Both the position numbers and the translations under genes were made by a program. Shown one piece after another: positions 22,201-37,200 of a stretch of DNA of 64,000 nucleotides. The notes below the pieces were generated by a model. That model made no database searches, was not told the DNA's origin, and saw nothing but the letters and a program-made list of their open reading frames with translations. Each line of letters starts with the position of its first letter. The first letter of the stretch is position 1. The stretch comes from Piezodorus guildinii (Eukaryota > Arthropoda > Insecta > Hemiptera > Pentatomidae): positions 25,004,641 to 25,068,640 of the forward strand of contig CM041294.1 in the NCBI GenBank assembly GCA_023052935.1, given 5' to 3'.

Positions 22201-25200
22201 AAGAATAAAATTGAAACATCGATTTACAAAAGTTACCATATCCGTTATAGAAAAATTTTACTGGGAGTTCAAAAATCTATCATTAATTTATTATTGAAAA
22301 CATTTGTTTGATTATCTTTGTATTAAAATATGGAAATGTTTTTTTTTTTTACTATATTAATACCTTAATTTTTACATTATAGAAGGAAATATCTTAGTAT
22401 GCTTTGGAATGAAATTAAATGTGTCATTAGTACCTTTTGAAAAGAACTACTATTGTCGAACGCTTTTTTAAAGGATGCATGTGTTATTTAGATTAAATCA
22501 AATGATAGATTTCTAAAAAAAACGTAATAATGTCCAAATTTCGATTTTATAAAAAATATTCTTCAGTACATTTTGGAAATCAATGCCTACATTAAATCAT
22601 TCTACCTTTGGGATAACTATATTCTAAAAAAGTAGCTTGATTCGTATTTAGGATTACTGGAGCTTGTTTTCCTATAACCCAGGTATATTTTTATGAAGAA
22701 CAAAAGCTGTAATTATGATTTCATGAGATATTAAATTGTTTAATCACACCATTATTCTATGACAGGAGCAATAACAATCTATGTATAATCTAATAATAAT
22801 CTACAACTATTCTAAATCAAACTATTCTTTAATGGTTCTGAACAAACTTAATTTTCTATTGTTTAAAGATCTTGGATTCAATTATTATTTATGATTGCAT
22901 AAAATTAGTATATTGCTTTTAATTATTTAATTGTAACTTCCCCCGCTCACTCTGGCGTGACAGACCGTGTAGGCACTTGGCCGCGTGGTATAGACTTCTG
23001 GAGGAATATACTCACGTTTCTCGATGAAATGTTTAGGATAGGGTCATCACTCCTTACCCCTATTTTTGCCAGTTGCCACCAGTAGGCTGATGAGTCTCAC
23101 TACCCATGGGGAGAGGCTGTGAGTGAATCCCCATTTAATTATATCCCTATAAAAGTCCCGCTAGGACTGGGAATCGAACTCACATCTCTGGCGGGGGAGA
23201 CGAGCGCGCTAGGCACCCACCTGCTCCCCTATTTAATTGTAACTACACCAATTATATTATCTATTAAACTGCAAACAAATCAAAGATTTAATGTGATATA
23301 TTTGACATTTCTCTTTTTAATTTTTTAGAGAGTTTGATTTATAGAAATCTATTGAGGCAACAGATATTAACTTATTTTTAATCATGCCATTGTTACTCAC
23401 CACATACGCTGTTTCCCCATGCAAGGATAGTTAAAGAAAGCCAGGCAGTGCTTAATGATAATCTTGCTCCAATTGCTTGTAAACAAACCACTATTTCAGT
23501 ACACAATAGGCGACATATGCCTATCGCACCAATAAAGCCAGCATAAGCAAATACCTATAAATCAAATTATTACAATTAGAACAATGATTTTAAAATAAAC
23601 ACAATGGAAATAATGAAGGAGGCCCTTATTTTCTTTGTTACCTTGCTAGAGAATTCTTTGAAAGTTTAACTATACAAAACAGTGCTGCCCAACTGTATTG
23701 GGTTACTATCACAGACAGAGTACTTATCAATCCAATGACATGTTGTTATATTGAGTTGAAATGTTATAAATTTACCTTACTTTTTTTTATTTATCAATAG
23801 TTTTTTATGTTATAAGTTATAATATGTAATATAGTTTACAATTTAAAGCCGAATCGATGTAAAAAAGGAAAATTTTTTTTTTGAAAATGCACACCTAAAG
23901 GACTAACAGTATAAGCATATGATAAACAAAATTTAAGTAAAACAATAAGTCAACTAAAGAAAAATATAAATAAATACATAAGGTTAGGTAGAAATCTTAA
24001 CCCACCTGACATCCATACAGGGGATGATGAATATATCCCAGACAGTCAAATATATTCTCAGCCATCATGGACAATTCACTATTACCAACACTGAGTTCTT
24101 CTAAAAGGCTCCTTGTTCGACTGGGAAGCCATATCTCTACTGTAGTATAGGTCCATTGTGTTGGATCCTTAGTTGCTAACAGGATATAATGGGCCAGTCC
24201 TGCAATTCTTAACCTACTTCTATTTTTAGTGTTACTCTCCAACTGAACCTATGAGTGTTTCAGGAGGATTCCATATTCATTTTTTAAATTTAAAATTCAA
24301 TCTACTCGTCAAAGACCACTTTTCACTGTTTTGGGATGGACGGAGCAAGGTAGAGCACTGTACCCTCTCTCTGCAGTATCTTCCTCATTGAAGTAGCTCT
24401 CTTTTTTTTAAATATCTTTGGGATTGGCTAATTATTGCTTGTTTTAATCTCTTCCATTACAGACAGGGCCAGAAATAATTTAGTATTATTTCAGGAAGTA
24501 TTCATTGTCTCTACAATTATTTTAGACTTTCAATAACCTGTCTCCGAAATAAAAGATTTATTTGTGAGGACTTCTACATCAATGTTGTCAAAACCTATAC
24601 AGGACAGAGACCCCAGGGTCTGAGTCAACAAAAAACTCGGCTTTGAACCACTGACCCTGGATTCATTCTGAAATAAGATAATTGATGACGAAAAATGATG
24701 CTGCCAGGAGACGATATGGGCGCTCATGAACCCCTGATAATTATTCCATGTTTAAGTCCCTAAGAAACCTTGCTCAATCTTTCCTATGCCGTGCTAAAGA
24801 GCGTTTTTTCTATCCTTATCTCAAGCTTCTCTAATACCAAATGGAAACTACTCAGAAATCTATCTATAATAAACTCCTAGCCCGATACCTCTTCCCCATT
24901 CACTTCTGATCAACTAAATTCCTACTTCGCAGAACTTCTCCCCATATCCCATATTACAAATTACTCTTTATCACAAACCTGAAAATTTCTATTTCTTGGA
25001 TATATCTCCTAAACAATTACTCTCCTGAATTCTCTAGTCCAGAACAAATAATCATGGACCAGACCAAATCCCTGTGAAAATAAGGAAACTATATCCTCCA
25101 TTCATCGTTCCTATCCAACTTATAATTTTTCTCTTCAAAAGCTCTCTTTTCCCTACCTCCTTGAAAAAAATCACACTACGTCCAAATGAAGTTCCTAATC

Positions 25201-28200
25201 CCTCCGCAGTTTCTGACTTTAGATCTGTCTCCATTTTATCCAATCGATCCATGCCACTTGAAAGAACAGTCCACTCAGAGCTTAATAACTTTCTTGAGGG
25301 AAAACTTCCTAATTCCTATTAAAAATTATTCAAGACCTACAATCCTCAATAGACGAACAAAAAAAATCACTGTTCTGATCATCTTCACCTTCTCGAAAGC
25401 TTTTGATTGAGGTTATCATAACATCCTTCTTTCCAATCTCCAAAACTTCTAGATATAAAATAGCATTGTAGAATGATTATGGTAGATATACTTTACCACA
25501 TGTTGCTTGGTCCATTCAGTAAACACGAGATCCCAACCCATACACTTGTTGAGTTTTACCCATAAACTTGAAATATATACCTTCCCTCTGATCCACATAC
25601 TTCAAAATATCTTCTGTCATTTGTGCTATCTTATTGTATAATTCATTGCCTATATCAATTCGTAGAGCCTTATCATTAACCTTGTTTCTAACATCAATTA
25701 TTTCGCCATCTTCCAAACTACCATCTTACTGATGTAAGTTATATGTAAAGCTCAGGATGAAAACTAGTCATTGTTACCAAGTCTGATCCATTTCTCTACT
25801 AGTCTTATAAGACCAGACAAATATTTGTTGTGTACATTTTGGTTATTCTTAGGGACTCATTCCAAAATATGGTTCATTTCATTTCATTTGTTATTTATTA
25901 TTTTTCCTCTTATGCCTATTAAAAAAAAATAAAATAAACTGACATCAATGAAATTATCCATTACTTGCCAGTTTAATCATTCACTGCCTCTTCTAGTTTC
26001 TAGAACTGCAAGCTCTATTTGACTTCTATGGGAACACTTTTCTATATTTAAGGATATTATAACAACACTAAATTGATGTATATGAAAGTTTTCTTTTACA
26101 ATTGTGTTTTTTCATATTTAGAGAATTATTATCTCATAATCAAACACACCATACATTGGAATTTCGTCAAAAGAATAAGCCTATGATATACTCCACATTT
26201 TTGTGTGGTCGGTACTGATAATGCTAGTTATCTCTGATGGTTATTCAAGTTAGTAAATACTCCAAATGTTAGGCAAAGAGAGGAATAATTTTTAATTGTA
26301 TTAAATCTTATTGCACTAATAATCATCTATTTTTTAGAATAATGACAAACAAATATTTACTGTATGATACCATGGCCTCAGATTTGTTCTAGTGGTGAAG
26401 AAGATTAAAATACTTAAAATTACTCCTGGTATAAATGCCCATTGCCATAGGGGAAGTGGACCTATTTTTATGTCAGCAACTGCAACAGTTTTTATAAATA
26501 ACTATCTCTTAAAAAAAAAAAATTACTGATTATTTTAGTTACATTATCTTGGCAAATAAAATTACTTTTGCACTGTATTGAAGATATGGAAAAAGGGCTG
26601 GGAGTGCATTTTAAATGTTTCATAACCTCTAGAACAAGGGGTCTCTTGTGGCTTACAGGCTAACATAACAGCCTTCAATGGCCAATGTTGCAGTTCCAAA
26701 CCTGCAGGTGGCCCTAGGATTTTTTAATGGAAGTAAAAAATCCTTGGTTGTGTCTTACTTTGGAGGAGATGTAAAATGGTGGTCCCAAGTGATATGGTAC
26801 TGGTTGAAGATCCCTATCCTAAGTAAACCTCAATAGGCCAAATTTAGGACTCCCTATGTTGCATCATCTGATAAGCCACAAAAGCATAAAAGTGATGTTT
26901 AATTAATACACAAGCGAACCTCTAGAACAAGCTTATAGCAATTCTTTCCTGTCCCTATTGATGGTTATATGTAGCGTATATATAGTCCCTGTGGAAACTT
27001 CCAACAGCCTTTTTTGGATAACATGTGTCTTGAATTTATTTTTTTAGGCTAAATAATACTCCAGAAGCAAGGATAAAATTTAGACCCCAATCTGTATATA
27101 AAAATTGGATCACTTGTAGCTGGGTGACTAGCATAACAGCCTCCTATGCCAAAAGTCACGGGTTCAAACCTGCAGGTGGTCCTAGGATTTGTTAATAATA
27201 ATAAAAGCATAAAAGTGATGTTTAATTAATACACAAGCGAACCTCTAGAACAAGCTTATAGCAATTCTTTCCTGTCCCTATTGATGGTTATATGTAGCGT
27301 ATATATAGTCCCTGTGGAAACTTCCAACAGCCTTTTTTGGATAACATGTGTCTTGAATTTATTTTTTTAGGCTAAATAATACTCCAGAAGCAAGGATAAA
27401 ATTTAGACCCCAATCTGTATATAAAAATTGGATCACTTGTAGCTGGGTGACTAGCATAACAGCCTCCTATGCCAAAAGTCACGGGTTCAAACCTGCAGGT
27501 GGTCCTAGGATTTGTTAATAATAATAATAATAATAATAGGCTTAGCGAACCCGAAGGTTCGATGCCGATACCATCAAATTCCGCCTACATAGACTCATCC
27601 AATGTTTACCATTCAAGCCCAAGCTCCCGAGATCAGCCTTAACGCAATCCTCCCATCTCCGCTTCGGCCTACCTTTCGGACGCCTACCAGTCGGATCAGC
27701 AAATACCAACTTTCTCGGAATCCGCTCGTCATTGAGCCCAACAACTTTACTCGCCCATTTGAGTCTCCGCGATGCGATCAGCTCAATTATATTCACAGGA
27801 TACAAGTTCCGCAATTCCGCGTTGTGCAACCTTCTAAACTCCCCAGTGGCCTCATCTCTCTTCGGACCAAATCTGATAGGATTTGTTAATGGGAGTAAAA
27901 AATCCTCAATTATGCCGTCCTTCGGAGGGGACGTTAAAAGGTGGTCCCGAGCCTGTGCGATGTCAGTTACTCATTTAAGATCCCTATCCTAATAAAACCT
28001 GGATAGGCAAAATTTAGGACTCCCACTGTAACATCTACAACCAGAGTCTTGTAATACTTTCCCTTACTACTGTATATTTCATACATTAGAAAATGAGATT
28101 GTAAATTGTTTAATCATGTATGCTTACACCCAAAACAAAATAGTAGAACAGAAAAGTAAACAGAAGAATTTATCATGGCCAAAAGTTTGCACCATCCATC

Positions 28201-31200
28201 ATTGAGACTGATTTCAGGGAGAACAGCTGGTAACACAAATTTGAGACCAATAATCCATGGCAACTGAAATGTTAAAATATAATTAGACTTTTATTTGTAT
28301 TTACAAAATAGTAAGATATTTATCATGTATATGTAAATCGAAATGTTTAATAAATGTAAATTATATATTACCCAATTAATTAGTAATTGGCAATGACTTA
28401 TAAGATGTAACTTTCTTATAAGAACAAATACAAGATGTAACTGTGTAAGAAGAAAATTTGAATGATCCTAGTAAATTTATCTGGTGATAAAAACCAACAC
28501 TTTGTTATATGAATAAAAAAACATTTGTGTTTTTTTATATTTCTAAGCCCCTTGTAGTTTGGGTTGAAATTCTCCAATCTGTTGGTTTGTTGGCTATCTC
28601 TTCTACTGTACATGGTACATTTTAAGAGAGGGATGAGGAGGCGGGAAAAGATGTCTTCTTCATAGGTATGTCATTAATCTTCTTTCTGTGATGGGGCTCA
28701 CTGGATTTTTGATTCATTGATTAATCCTCAGTAAAGGCTGAGGCTCCCTACATATTGTTGCCAGCTTTGTGGCCTATCTGTTGGTGAAAGAGTCTGAAAT
28801 AAAGGGTTTGTACAAAATTTTAGGCTGTCAAAGAATTTAATCTGTCTCCTAGTGATGTAGTCAGTCACTGTCGGTAGTTCGAAGATAGAGTGCAGTATTT
28901 TTGTATTTGTAAATGTATACAATAAAAGTGAGAGATAGCTTGGAAAATCCATGGGAAGGAAATTTAGTTTGGTTTCCATTAATACTGCATCAATGGCATT
29001 AGTATATGAATATCTAATCAGTTTTGATTAAGAGAAACATAACACTTTTTTACAATTTTCTTTGTTCGCCTATAAGGGAGTTATTCAAAGGAAAAATACT
29101 AAAATTAATTTTATATGTTTGCAGTTTTAAAATAATCTTTGAAGTACTACCAATGAGTAGTTTCTGCCCAAGACATTTTCAAGTCCATAATTGTACTTTC
29201 TCACATTTACTTCTTGTATTTTTGTATACGGGGGAGCCCGTGGCTGAGTGGCTAGCGCACTAGTCTCTCATGCTACAGGTTATGAGTTCGAATCCCAGTC
29301 CCGGCAGGGCTTTTATAATGATGTAATATTGATGTAATATCCTCACGGAGCATGGGGGCTTCCGAGTAAAACTTGCTAAGCATGGGAAAAACATAAGTCC
29401 CCTATGTCCCAGTTGTGGTGTTCCGGAGACCGCCGAGCATATTCTCCTTGCCTGTGCCGCTTACGAGACACTAAGAACGAATCTTCTGAAGAATACAGGC
29501 CTCTATATCCTCACGGAGAGTGACATTCCTCACCTAGTAACCAAAGAAAACTACCCGTATTACAAAGCATTCGTGTACGGGTGGAAAGAATGTGTTGGTC
29601 CAAGTCACTTCACGCTGGTTAGGGGAGAAGCATGAAGAAGGCTGCCGAACATTTGAGCTAACTTTGAAGACATAAAGCAGCTGTGGGTTGTAACTTGGTA
29701 CTTCCTACAGCTGCAAGCACCCGTATTGCCTTCAAGGCAGGGAAGGGTTTAAATAAATAAATAATAATAATGATGTAATATTATGGGGATTCATTCGCAG
29801 CCTCTTCCCTGGGTATGTGATATATATTTTAATCTTTCCTAAGATCAATCTTCTTTAACAGAAAAAAATTCGAATTATAATTCCAAACTTTGAGATGAAG
29901 AGAAAATTAAGGGTTGTAAAGATTAACACAGGCAAAAAAGTAAAGACAAATAGAAATAAAAAGATTGACTAATTTTATTTTTTCACAGATAAGTAAATCT
30001 TTTGAAACAGTTATAAAGCATATCCCTAAATGTCCTAATTCCAAGGATACAAATGGCAGGTCCATAAAAACAAAATGTGTTATGTGCACCACCAACCCAT
30101 ACTGTTGACTTATCAATACAAAATGAACCATACACAGCCTACAGTCACATTCAGGTTATTTTGACATGATTCAAGATGATATACCTCAACAATGTGTTTG
30201 TGTTTTGCAATTAAATGAAATAATAATTACAAAACATGCATTCTTAACATAATCTACTTGTACAAATGTACTCTTCTTTCTAACGGAATTCCAGAGCAAA
30301 TATAGAATTTCAAAAAAAGTTAACACTTCCATCGGCATTCCCTATGATTGCTTAAATTTTAATTTTTTTTCATTAATTGATTTAATAGTAGAAATTATCA
30401 ATAAAAACTAAATTATATGGGTATTTGTAACTCTTCATTCCACTACTTGATGTATACATAATTTTTTATTTGTATTTTCTTTTATTCATTCGACCTTTCA
30501 TTTATCTATATTACTACTCTTATTTTTACTACTATATCTAGAAGTGTTTTTGCAGTGTGAGGAAATGTTTTTCTTAATTTCTCCTTTGGTTAGTTATAAA
30601 ATTGTTTTATAGTTTAGATTCGTACATTTCTCACTGCTAACAGTAATGAAAATCTGGTGCTTGCTACACAAGATTTTCACTTACCTCTATTGTTAAAATC
30701 AATTTATAAATTTTCAAATACAGTTAGAGATCAAATATATAGGTAAGTGAAAGTAAAAAAGTTAAACAATTAATTAAATTGTGTTTCGATAGAAACATGT
30801 GTTTTATTAAATAATCTATTATGTTGTTTTCTACAAAAATCTGTTAGTTTTATCACCTTTTCATCACTCTCTGTTAACTGTTACAATTTTGTGTATAACA
30901 TAATATGTTTTTCTAAATTTTCAAGTTTTCCAACGGTATATTATACATCTATATTAATGTTTTTATGTTCAAAAATACAAAAATTGGAAAAAAAAAATTG
31001 TTCGATCTTTTCTCTTTTAATTTGGTACTGAATACGTCCAATTTATATATTTACCCCCTTTTTTTTAATTAATACTAACAAGATTATATGGTTTTTTTTT
31101 TCGAATTTTCAAAATTAAGATTTGAGGAAGAAATTTTAAAATATCGGCATTTTAGCCCTGTCAGGCTATTTCAATCAAAATGAAACCTATATTATATTAA

Positions 31201-34200
31201 AGCCCATTAAATTTTACATCAATATCGGGAGTTTAATCAAAATCTTTAGAGCCATTTTTGATAAAATTGTAAAAAGGTGCAAATCTTTTGGTTTGCCAAT
31301 TTCGATGAAAAAGTTTGGTTGATAATTGTATTAAATATGAAATTTTAGTTTCATAGGACTTTTCTTTTTTGTGCTAGACTTGTCATACACAGACCTTTTT
31401 GGGGACTTTGTAATTGGGGCTCAGGGAACCCTAAAATATGTATTTCTGTTGAAAACTGGAATTAGAAAATTTTCACGATTGCAATACTTTCTCATACTAT
31501 ATATTTCATTTATAGGTAGGTGAAATTAAAAATTAAGAACCCACCTGTAGAATAATAAAAAACTTTTGCCAAGGTGACAAGATATCCCAATCATAAGTGG
31601 TTCTAAAATCTAGGAAATCGCAAAATTCATAAAAAAGATGCTTTGGACGACGCCAACTGTAACCTGTAAAATTAAAACCATTATTTTTAGCATCATCATC
31701 TTTAGTTTTGCTAACACTCAAAAGTTAACTACCGAAATCTCCTGATCTTCTGACTGAACTCCTGTAGCCCATTACTTTGTATAATCTAGATCGTTCCATT
31801 GCTTTCAAAAGTTCTTCATTACATGAAAAAAATAAAATCAAGTTTATACATTGATTAATAATATTTAGATGAGTGTGAAGCTGTATTCAACTTTTTCTTA
31901 TTACCTACAGTACTTTGCAATGTTCCACGACTAGTTGGAGGGAGTGTATAAGTTTTAGCTCTGGCCATTTGAATCAACTGTTCCTCATCTGAGATAATCA
32001 TTCATAATTTAGGGAATCGTCAATTATCAGGAGAGATAAATGCCAAAAAAATGTTTAACTTACCTGCTTCCTTAATGGGTTCTGAAATTGAAGAGGTTTT
32101 TTGGTTTTCAAATTGTCAATGTTATTAGCTATAAATTTGTTGATAAAAACTATAAATCTGTCCCTTTAATTATAGTCCAATTGATTAACTTTTAAACATT
32201 TTATTGTTCCAAAAGTAATTTTTATAAACTTTAACTGCTGGTTATTAGAAAATAATTTGCAACTGAATTCGGAATGCTATGGTAATTCTCATTCTTCCTA
32301 ATTCGTTCTTAATTTTTAATTATCTAACATAGTTTTATTGATTGTCATTGAAAATTTAAGTTACAAATTGAAACCTTTCTTCGAATAACCAAAAATTTAT
32401 TTCAACCCTCAGGTTTCCTGGTCCACTCCTGCCTGCCTCTTTCTTTTTCTAGTATACCTTATTTTATAATAATAACTTTGAGGTCTGCTTTGACATCATC
32501 CAGCCAACCTGATCAGGACCTTCCTTGCTTTTAGGCCCTCTCCTGGCTTTCTATTGATTCTATTGGTATCCATCCTCTTCACATGCCCTAACCATCTAAA
32601 ATGGCCCAACTGGATATAAGACACAATGTCTCCTCCTCCAAACAAATCCTGTAGTTCCTTATTTCTCCTTGTTTATTATTTCCTTATCCTTTCTATTACA
32701 ATTGTGGCGGATGCTTCACACTTTCGCTCACAGATAGTGCTAGCGATTGACATGGATGACTAACATCCCCAAGAGCTAGCATAGCTCTTCAGATCACCTA
32801 ACTGATATCTCCTTAGGTCAGATTAACTCTACCTTTGTAACAACATGTGGTCTATATTGTCTCAACTTCCTAATGTACCTTCTCTCCTAGCCAACAGTAC
32901 TGCCTTTCTTGCTACTCCAACACAACTGTAGTGCTACTACCTGCAGGGTGAAAACTACCTCGCAGAGTGAAACCCATCCTAACCAGTTCTCTCTGTTAAA
33001 TGCTAGGTGCAGGTTCTATATTATAATACTGCTGGGTTCTATGTTATAATGCGGCTGGCGAGCACCCATTTCCATCTAACTCTCTTCCTTGTATGAATAT
33101 GCAATTGTCAAGGCCTTCTGATACCCTTTCTTGTCCATAATAACAACCATACCTTGACACAATCCTAAAAAAAAAAAAATCTTTCCATATTCTTGATCTT
33201 ACCATCTTCCAATCTTCCATTCAACTGCTAAATTCAAGATCTAATTTTACCACTTTATGTATCCTGTCATATCCTTTGTTATCCAACTCATTTTAAACTT
33301 TCTTACTTTTCTTCTTCTTTTTTTCTTTATTTTATTTTTTTGATCATATGATATCTTTATTCGCAAAGAAAAAAATCTGCATTTTTATAATACATTGATA
33401 GGAATATTCAATGTGCTACTTAATATCTAGAGTATTATTTTGTACATACATATTTTTTTATTGTTGGTAAAAACTTTCTTCTTGTGTACAGCCTCCCATA
33501 CCAAACATAATATAGATATTTATATTTTATACCATTCAATTGTCAACCTTACTTATATGTAAAGAATAATATATATATATACATCAATGATCCCACTACA
33601 TTTTAATGCTGATAGTTTCCAAATCTATTCATCCTGCTTTCTCACTGAGTTAGATTTTCATTTGCATTTGTCAATATTCAGGAATACCTATAAAGGAACA
33701 ATGTCTAGGCAGGCCTCAATAAACAAAATGTTAAAAACTAAATAAACTGATGTGATTGTTGTATATTCCAATTTCCTTCTCGTGTTCAATACCACCTTCC
33801 CTACTCTAATCTAACCCAATAACCTTCATTTCCTGTGTCAAACACCTCAAATTTCTTTGGGACCAATATGATCTCTTTAGTTTTTTAATTTTTCCCTTGT
33901 TTCTCCCCATGTTGCCTATGGACGTGCTTTTGACTGTGTGAACATCTCTTAACAGATAGACTAAAGTTGATCATGTATATTTGTTTAAGATCTTTCATTA
34001 AAACCTTAAGACAATCTTATCTGAACCACTTAAATGATTAGGTCATTTGCTCCTTTCTACTGGAAACCACTTCAACTCTAAGGAATTTAAGAATACTACT
34101 CCCAATCCTAAGAATAACCATAGTATTTATATAAGACTTGGCCATGAGTGACAAAATATGTTTAACAATGTGGACTAACTTTCTTGTATTTATTGTATTA

Positions 34201-37200
34201 ACATTCACAACTATCACACATATAAATTTCAACTCAGGGTAAAATGAATAGTTTCGAGGAAAAGAAATATCACTACTTTCAAGTCATCTATGACCTGGTG
34301 TAGAACTGCTATAGCTTTGAAGTTTTGAAGATAGTATGTAGAATTATAATGGCATTTCAGAAGACTGATCAAATAATTATTGTTGATCATTTCGGGATAA
34401 GAGAAAATAAAGTTGGGAACTGGACACTGGATATTAATCCTAAGGAGGATCTGTGGTACCTTGCAAAAGATTTTTTTCTGAAAAACAATTTTTCTAATTT
34501 CTAGAATTTTATTTCATGATTAAATTAAGTACTAAGTAAAGAAATATTATTTAAATTTAATGAATTAACATTGTCTTAATTAATAAACCACAAAAACTTG
34601 CCATTTCCTTCGTCATATGAATCAAGAATAAAGTTGATAATGGTAAATATTCCATAAATAAGGTAGATTATTAAAATCCCTGAAAAGTTAAACAATGAAT
34701 TTCATTAACAATGAAATAATTTGAGGTATATTTTGGTTTATTATTTCTAATAATGAACCTTTGTAATCGATTAAAAAAAATATAGCCTCTAAAAATTTTA
34801 GGGCTTAAGTTTTAAGATCTGTAGAGCCTAAATTAGGTATAAAATAATCCATCTGTCTGCCGTACAATAAATAAATATCAAAATTTTGGTAAATTCTAGA
34901 AATGGGACCAACAGCAAAGCTTATACCTCTGATAAGGACTACAATGAAGAATGTGCAATGCTAAGTGTGTATTCGGGGTGATCTGACTTTTAGCTTTCAA
35001 ACTCACAATGGGCTCAGACAGGGTGATTGCCTCGCGTTCCTTCTCTTTAATTTGGTCCTCAAAAGTGCAGTACAATCTAGAATACAAGTAGGGGGAACTA
35101 TATTTAATAGAACTGCTGTGATTTTGGGTTTAACTGATGGCATAGACATTATTGGAAGAACCCCTAAAGATTTAGAAAGCGCTTTTAACAGTCTCCTGAT
35201 AGCTGCAGCACGAGTGGGTTTAAAAGTAAATTAATTGAAAACCAAATACGTGTATGCAAGTCCACAGCTGGATGTGCAGAAACTATCGCATTTTATATAT
35301 GGAGGCTTTTCATTTGAAAGGGTCAAAGAGTTTGTATATCTTGGCTCACAAATCATGATATGCAAGCTTAAATTCATTGCAGTATTATGTCCACAAATAA
35401 ATGTTATTTTTGACTTCTAAAGCATTTCAGGAGCAGGAACATTTCACAAAACACAAAAGTGCAACTGTTCAAGGCGCTGGCAAGACCGGTTCTCACTTAT
35501 GCCCCTTCAAATGCTAGACATCACTGAGTTCATAGGAAGCCCTTCTCCTATGATTTCTCCTATGATCTCCCCTCTTTAATATTCTCTTATTTTATAGGAA
35601 AATATTATAGAGAATTTATGACCCAATTTGCACCAATGTAATCTGGAGGATAAGGATGAATAATGAGTTAAAAAGCCTTTAAAAGAACTCATACATCGTA
35701 AGGGTCATCAAAGTAGGTCGGCTTCATTGGGCAGGTCATGTGAGTAGAATGGCCCAGGTACTAGATGAAAAGATTTATGGAACAGGAAGAGTGGGAAGAC
35801 CTTGGCTCCGATAGGTTGATAGAGTGGCAATGGATACCAGGTCCATCTTGAAGATCTGCAATAGGAGGGCGGTAGGAACCAACAAAGAAGACTGGCGGAC
35901 CAAGCTGCCTCCTACTATGGATGATAATTATCATGAAAATTCTGGTCAAGAAATAGCAGATATATAGCATTTTGAAATAAGCAGTGGTGATAGGCCGTTG
36001 TTTTCCTTTTTATTAATTATTTAGCTTTTCATATAAGTTGATTGCCTGTAAACAGCCATATAAACTGTTATAATTTAATATAATTATTTGGAAACAATAA
36101 ACCATTGCAATTTTTTTCTTATGTGAAATGATCTTTGAACTTAAGGAAACATTATTATTATGATAAAAACTTAATTATCTTATTGATATTTTTTAGACTT
36201 ACCAACACTGTGCCATATACTGAGGTTTCTGAAAAAAAATCCACTAAATAGTGTACTATAGCTACATAAGTAGAAAACCAGGTTCCACCAGCTAAATGAG
36301 TCAATAATAAATGGCCTCACAAAAATGACACACCCAGCACCAATAGTTACATCAAACAGTCCAGCACCTGTAATTCAATAAATATAATACAAATGTGTCA
36401 TATCAAAATAGTAGTTTATAGACAGAGACTATTTTACAAATATTCTTTCAATTTCACGAAGAACTTTGAAGAAATATTAGCCTGATTTCCAATTATTACA
36501 ACTTATTGTTAAGATTAAATTTTAAATGGATGTATAGTAAGATTAAACTCCAGGTAATAGAAGGATATTTATTGTTATTATTTACAAATTCCTATGTATT
36601 TGCTGTTTTGTGTAATAAATTTGGAGAATGAGAAAAAAAAATGTAATATTGTAACAATGGGTTTAACTATGGAGTAACTAAATGAGAATGATGAACATAC
36701 ATACATGGTCCATTCTCAGCAAAAAGTACAATCGGGTGAAAAAGTTGTCTTTCTTGAAAATTACAAAAGTTGAATTTTCGGTCCATTCTTTTTTTTTTTT
36801 GTGCCCATATAAATGAAATCTGATCTGATGTAGCACTCAGGAGAGCTTGATTCGGTGTAATTATCAAAATAATTAATTCCATTAATAATTAATTAACTGA
36901 TTAAAAATAATAATTATTCCAGAAATTAGAAAGTGAGCTAATGTCGATCTAGTGGTGAGCCAATGATTTTTGGAATGATCTCCCGAAGGTTTTTGAACGT
37001 CTAAAAGAGTTCAATTCCTCGCCTCTTTCATATGTTAAATATTTTTAAAAATTCGCTTCTATATACGATCAGCACCCGATTGAGTACGATATAGTGTGAA
37101 CCAGAATATTTCTTCATACCAGAGCAGTAGGTTCAAAGGAAAAAACAAAACATCCGTTTCATCATTGACGCACCTTCTGTGGGGTGCGCTAATGACGAAT

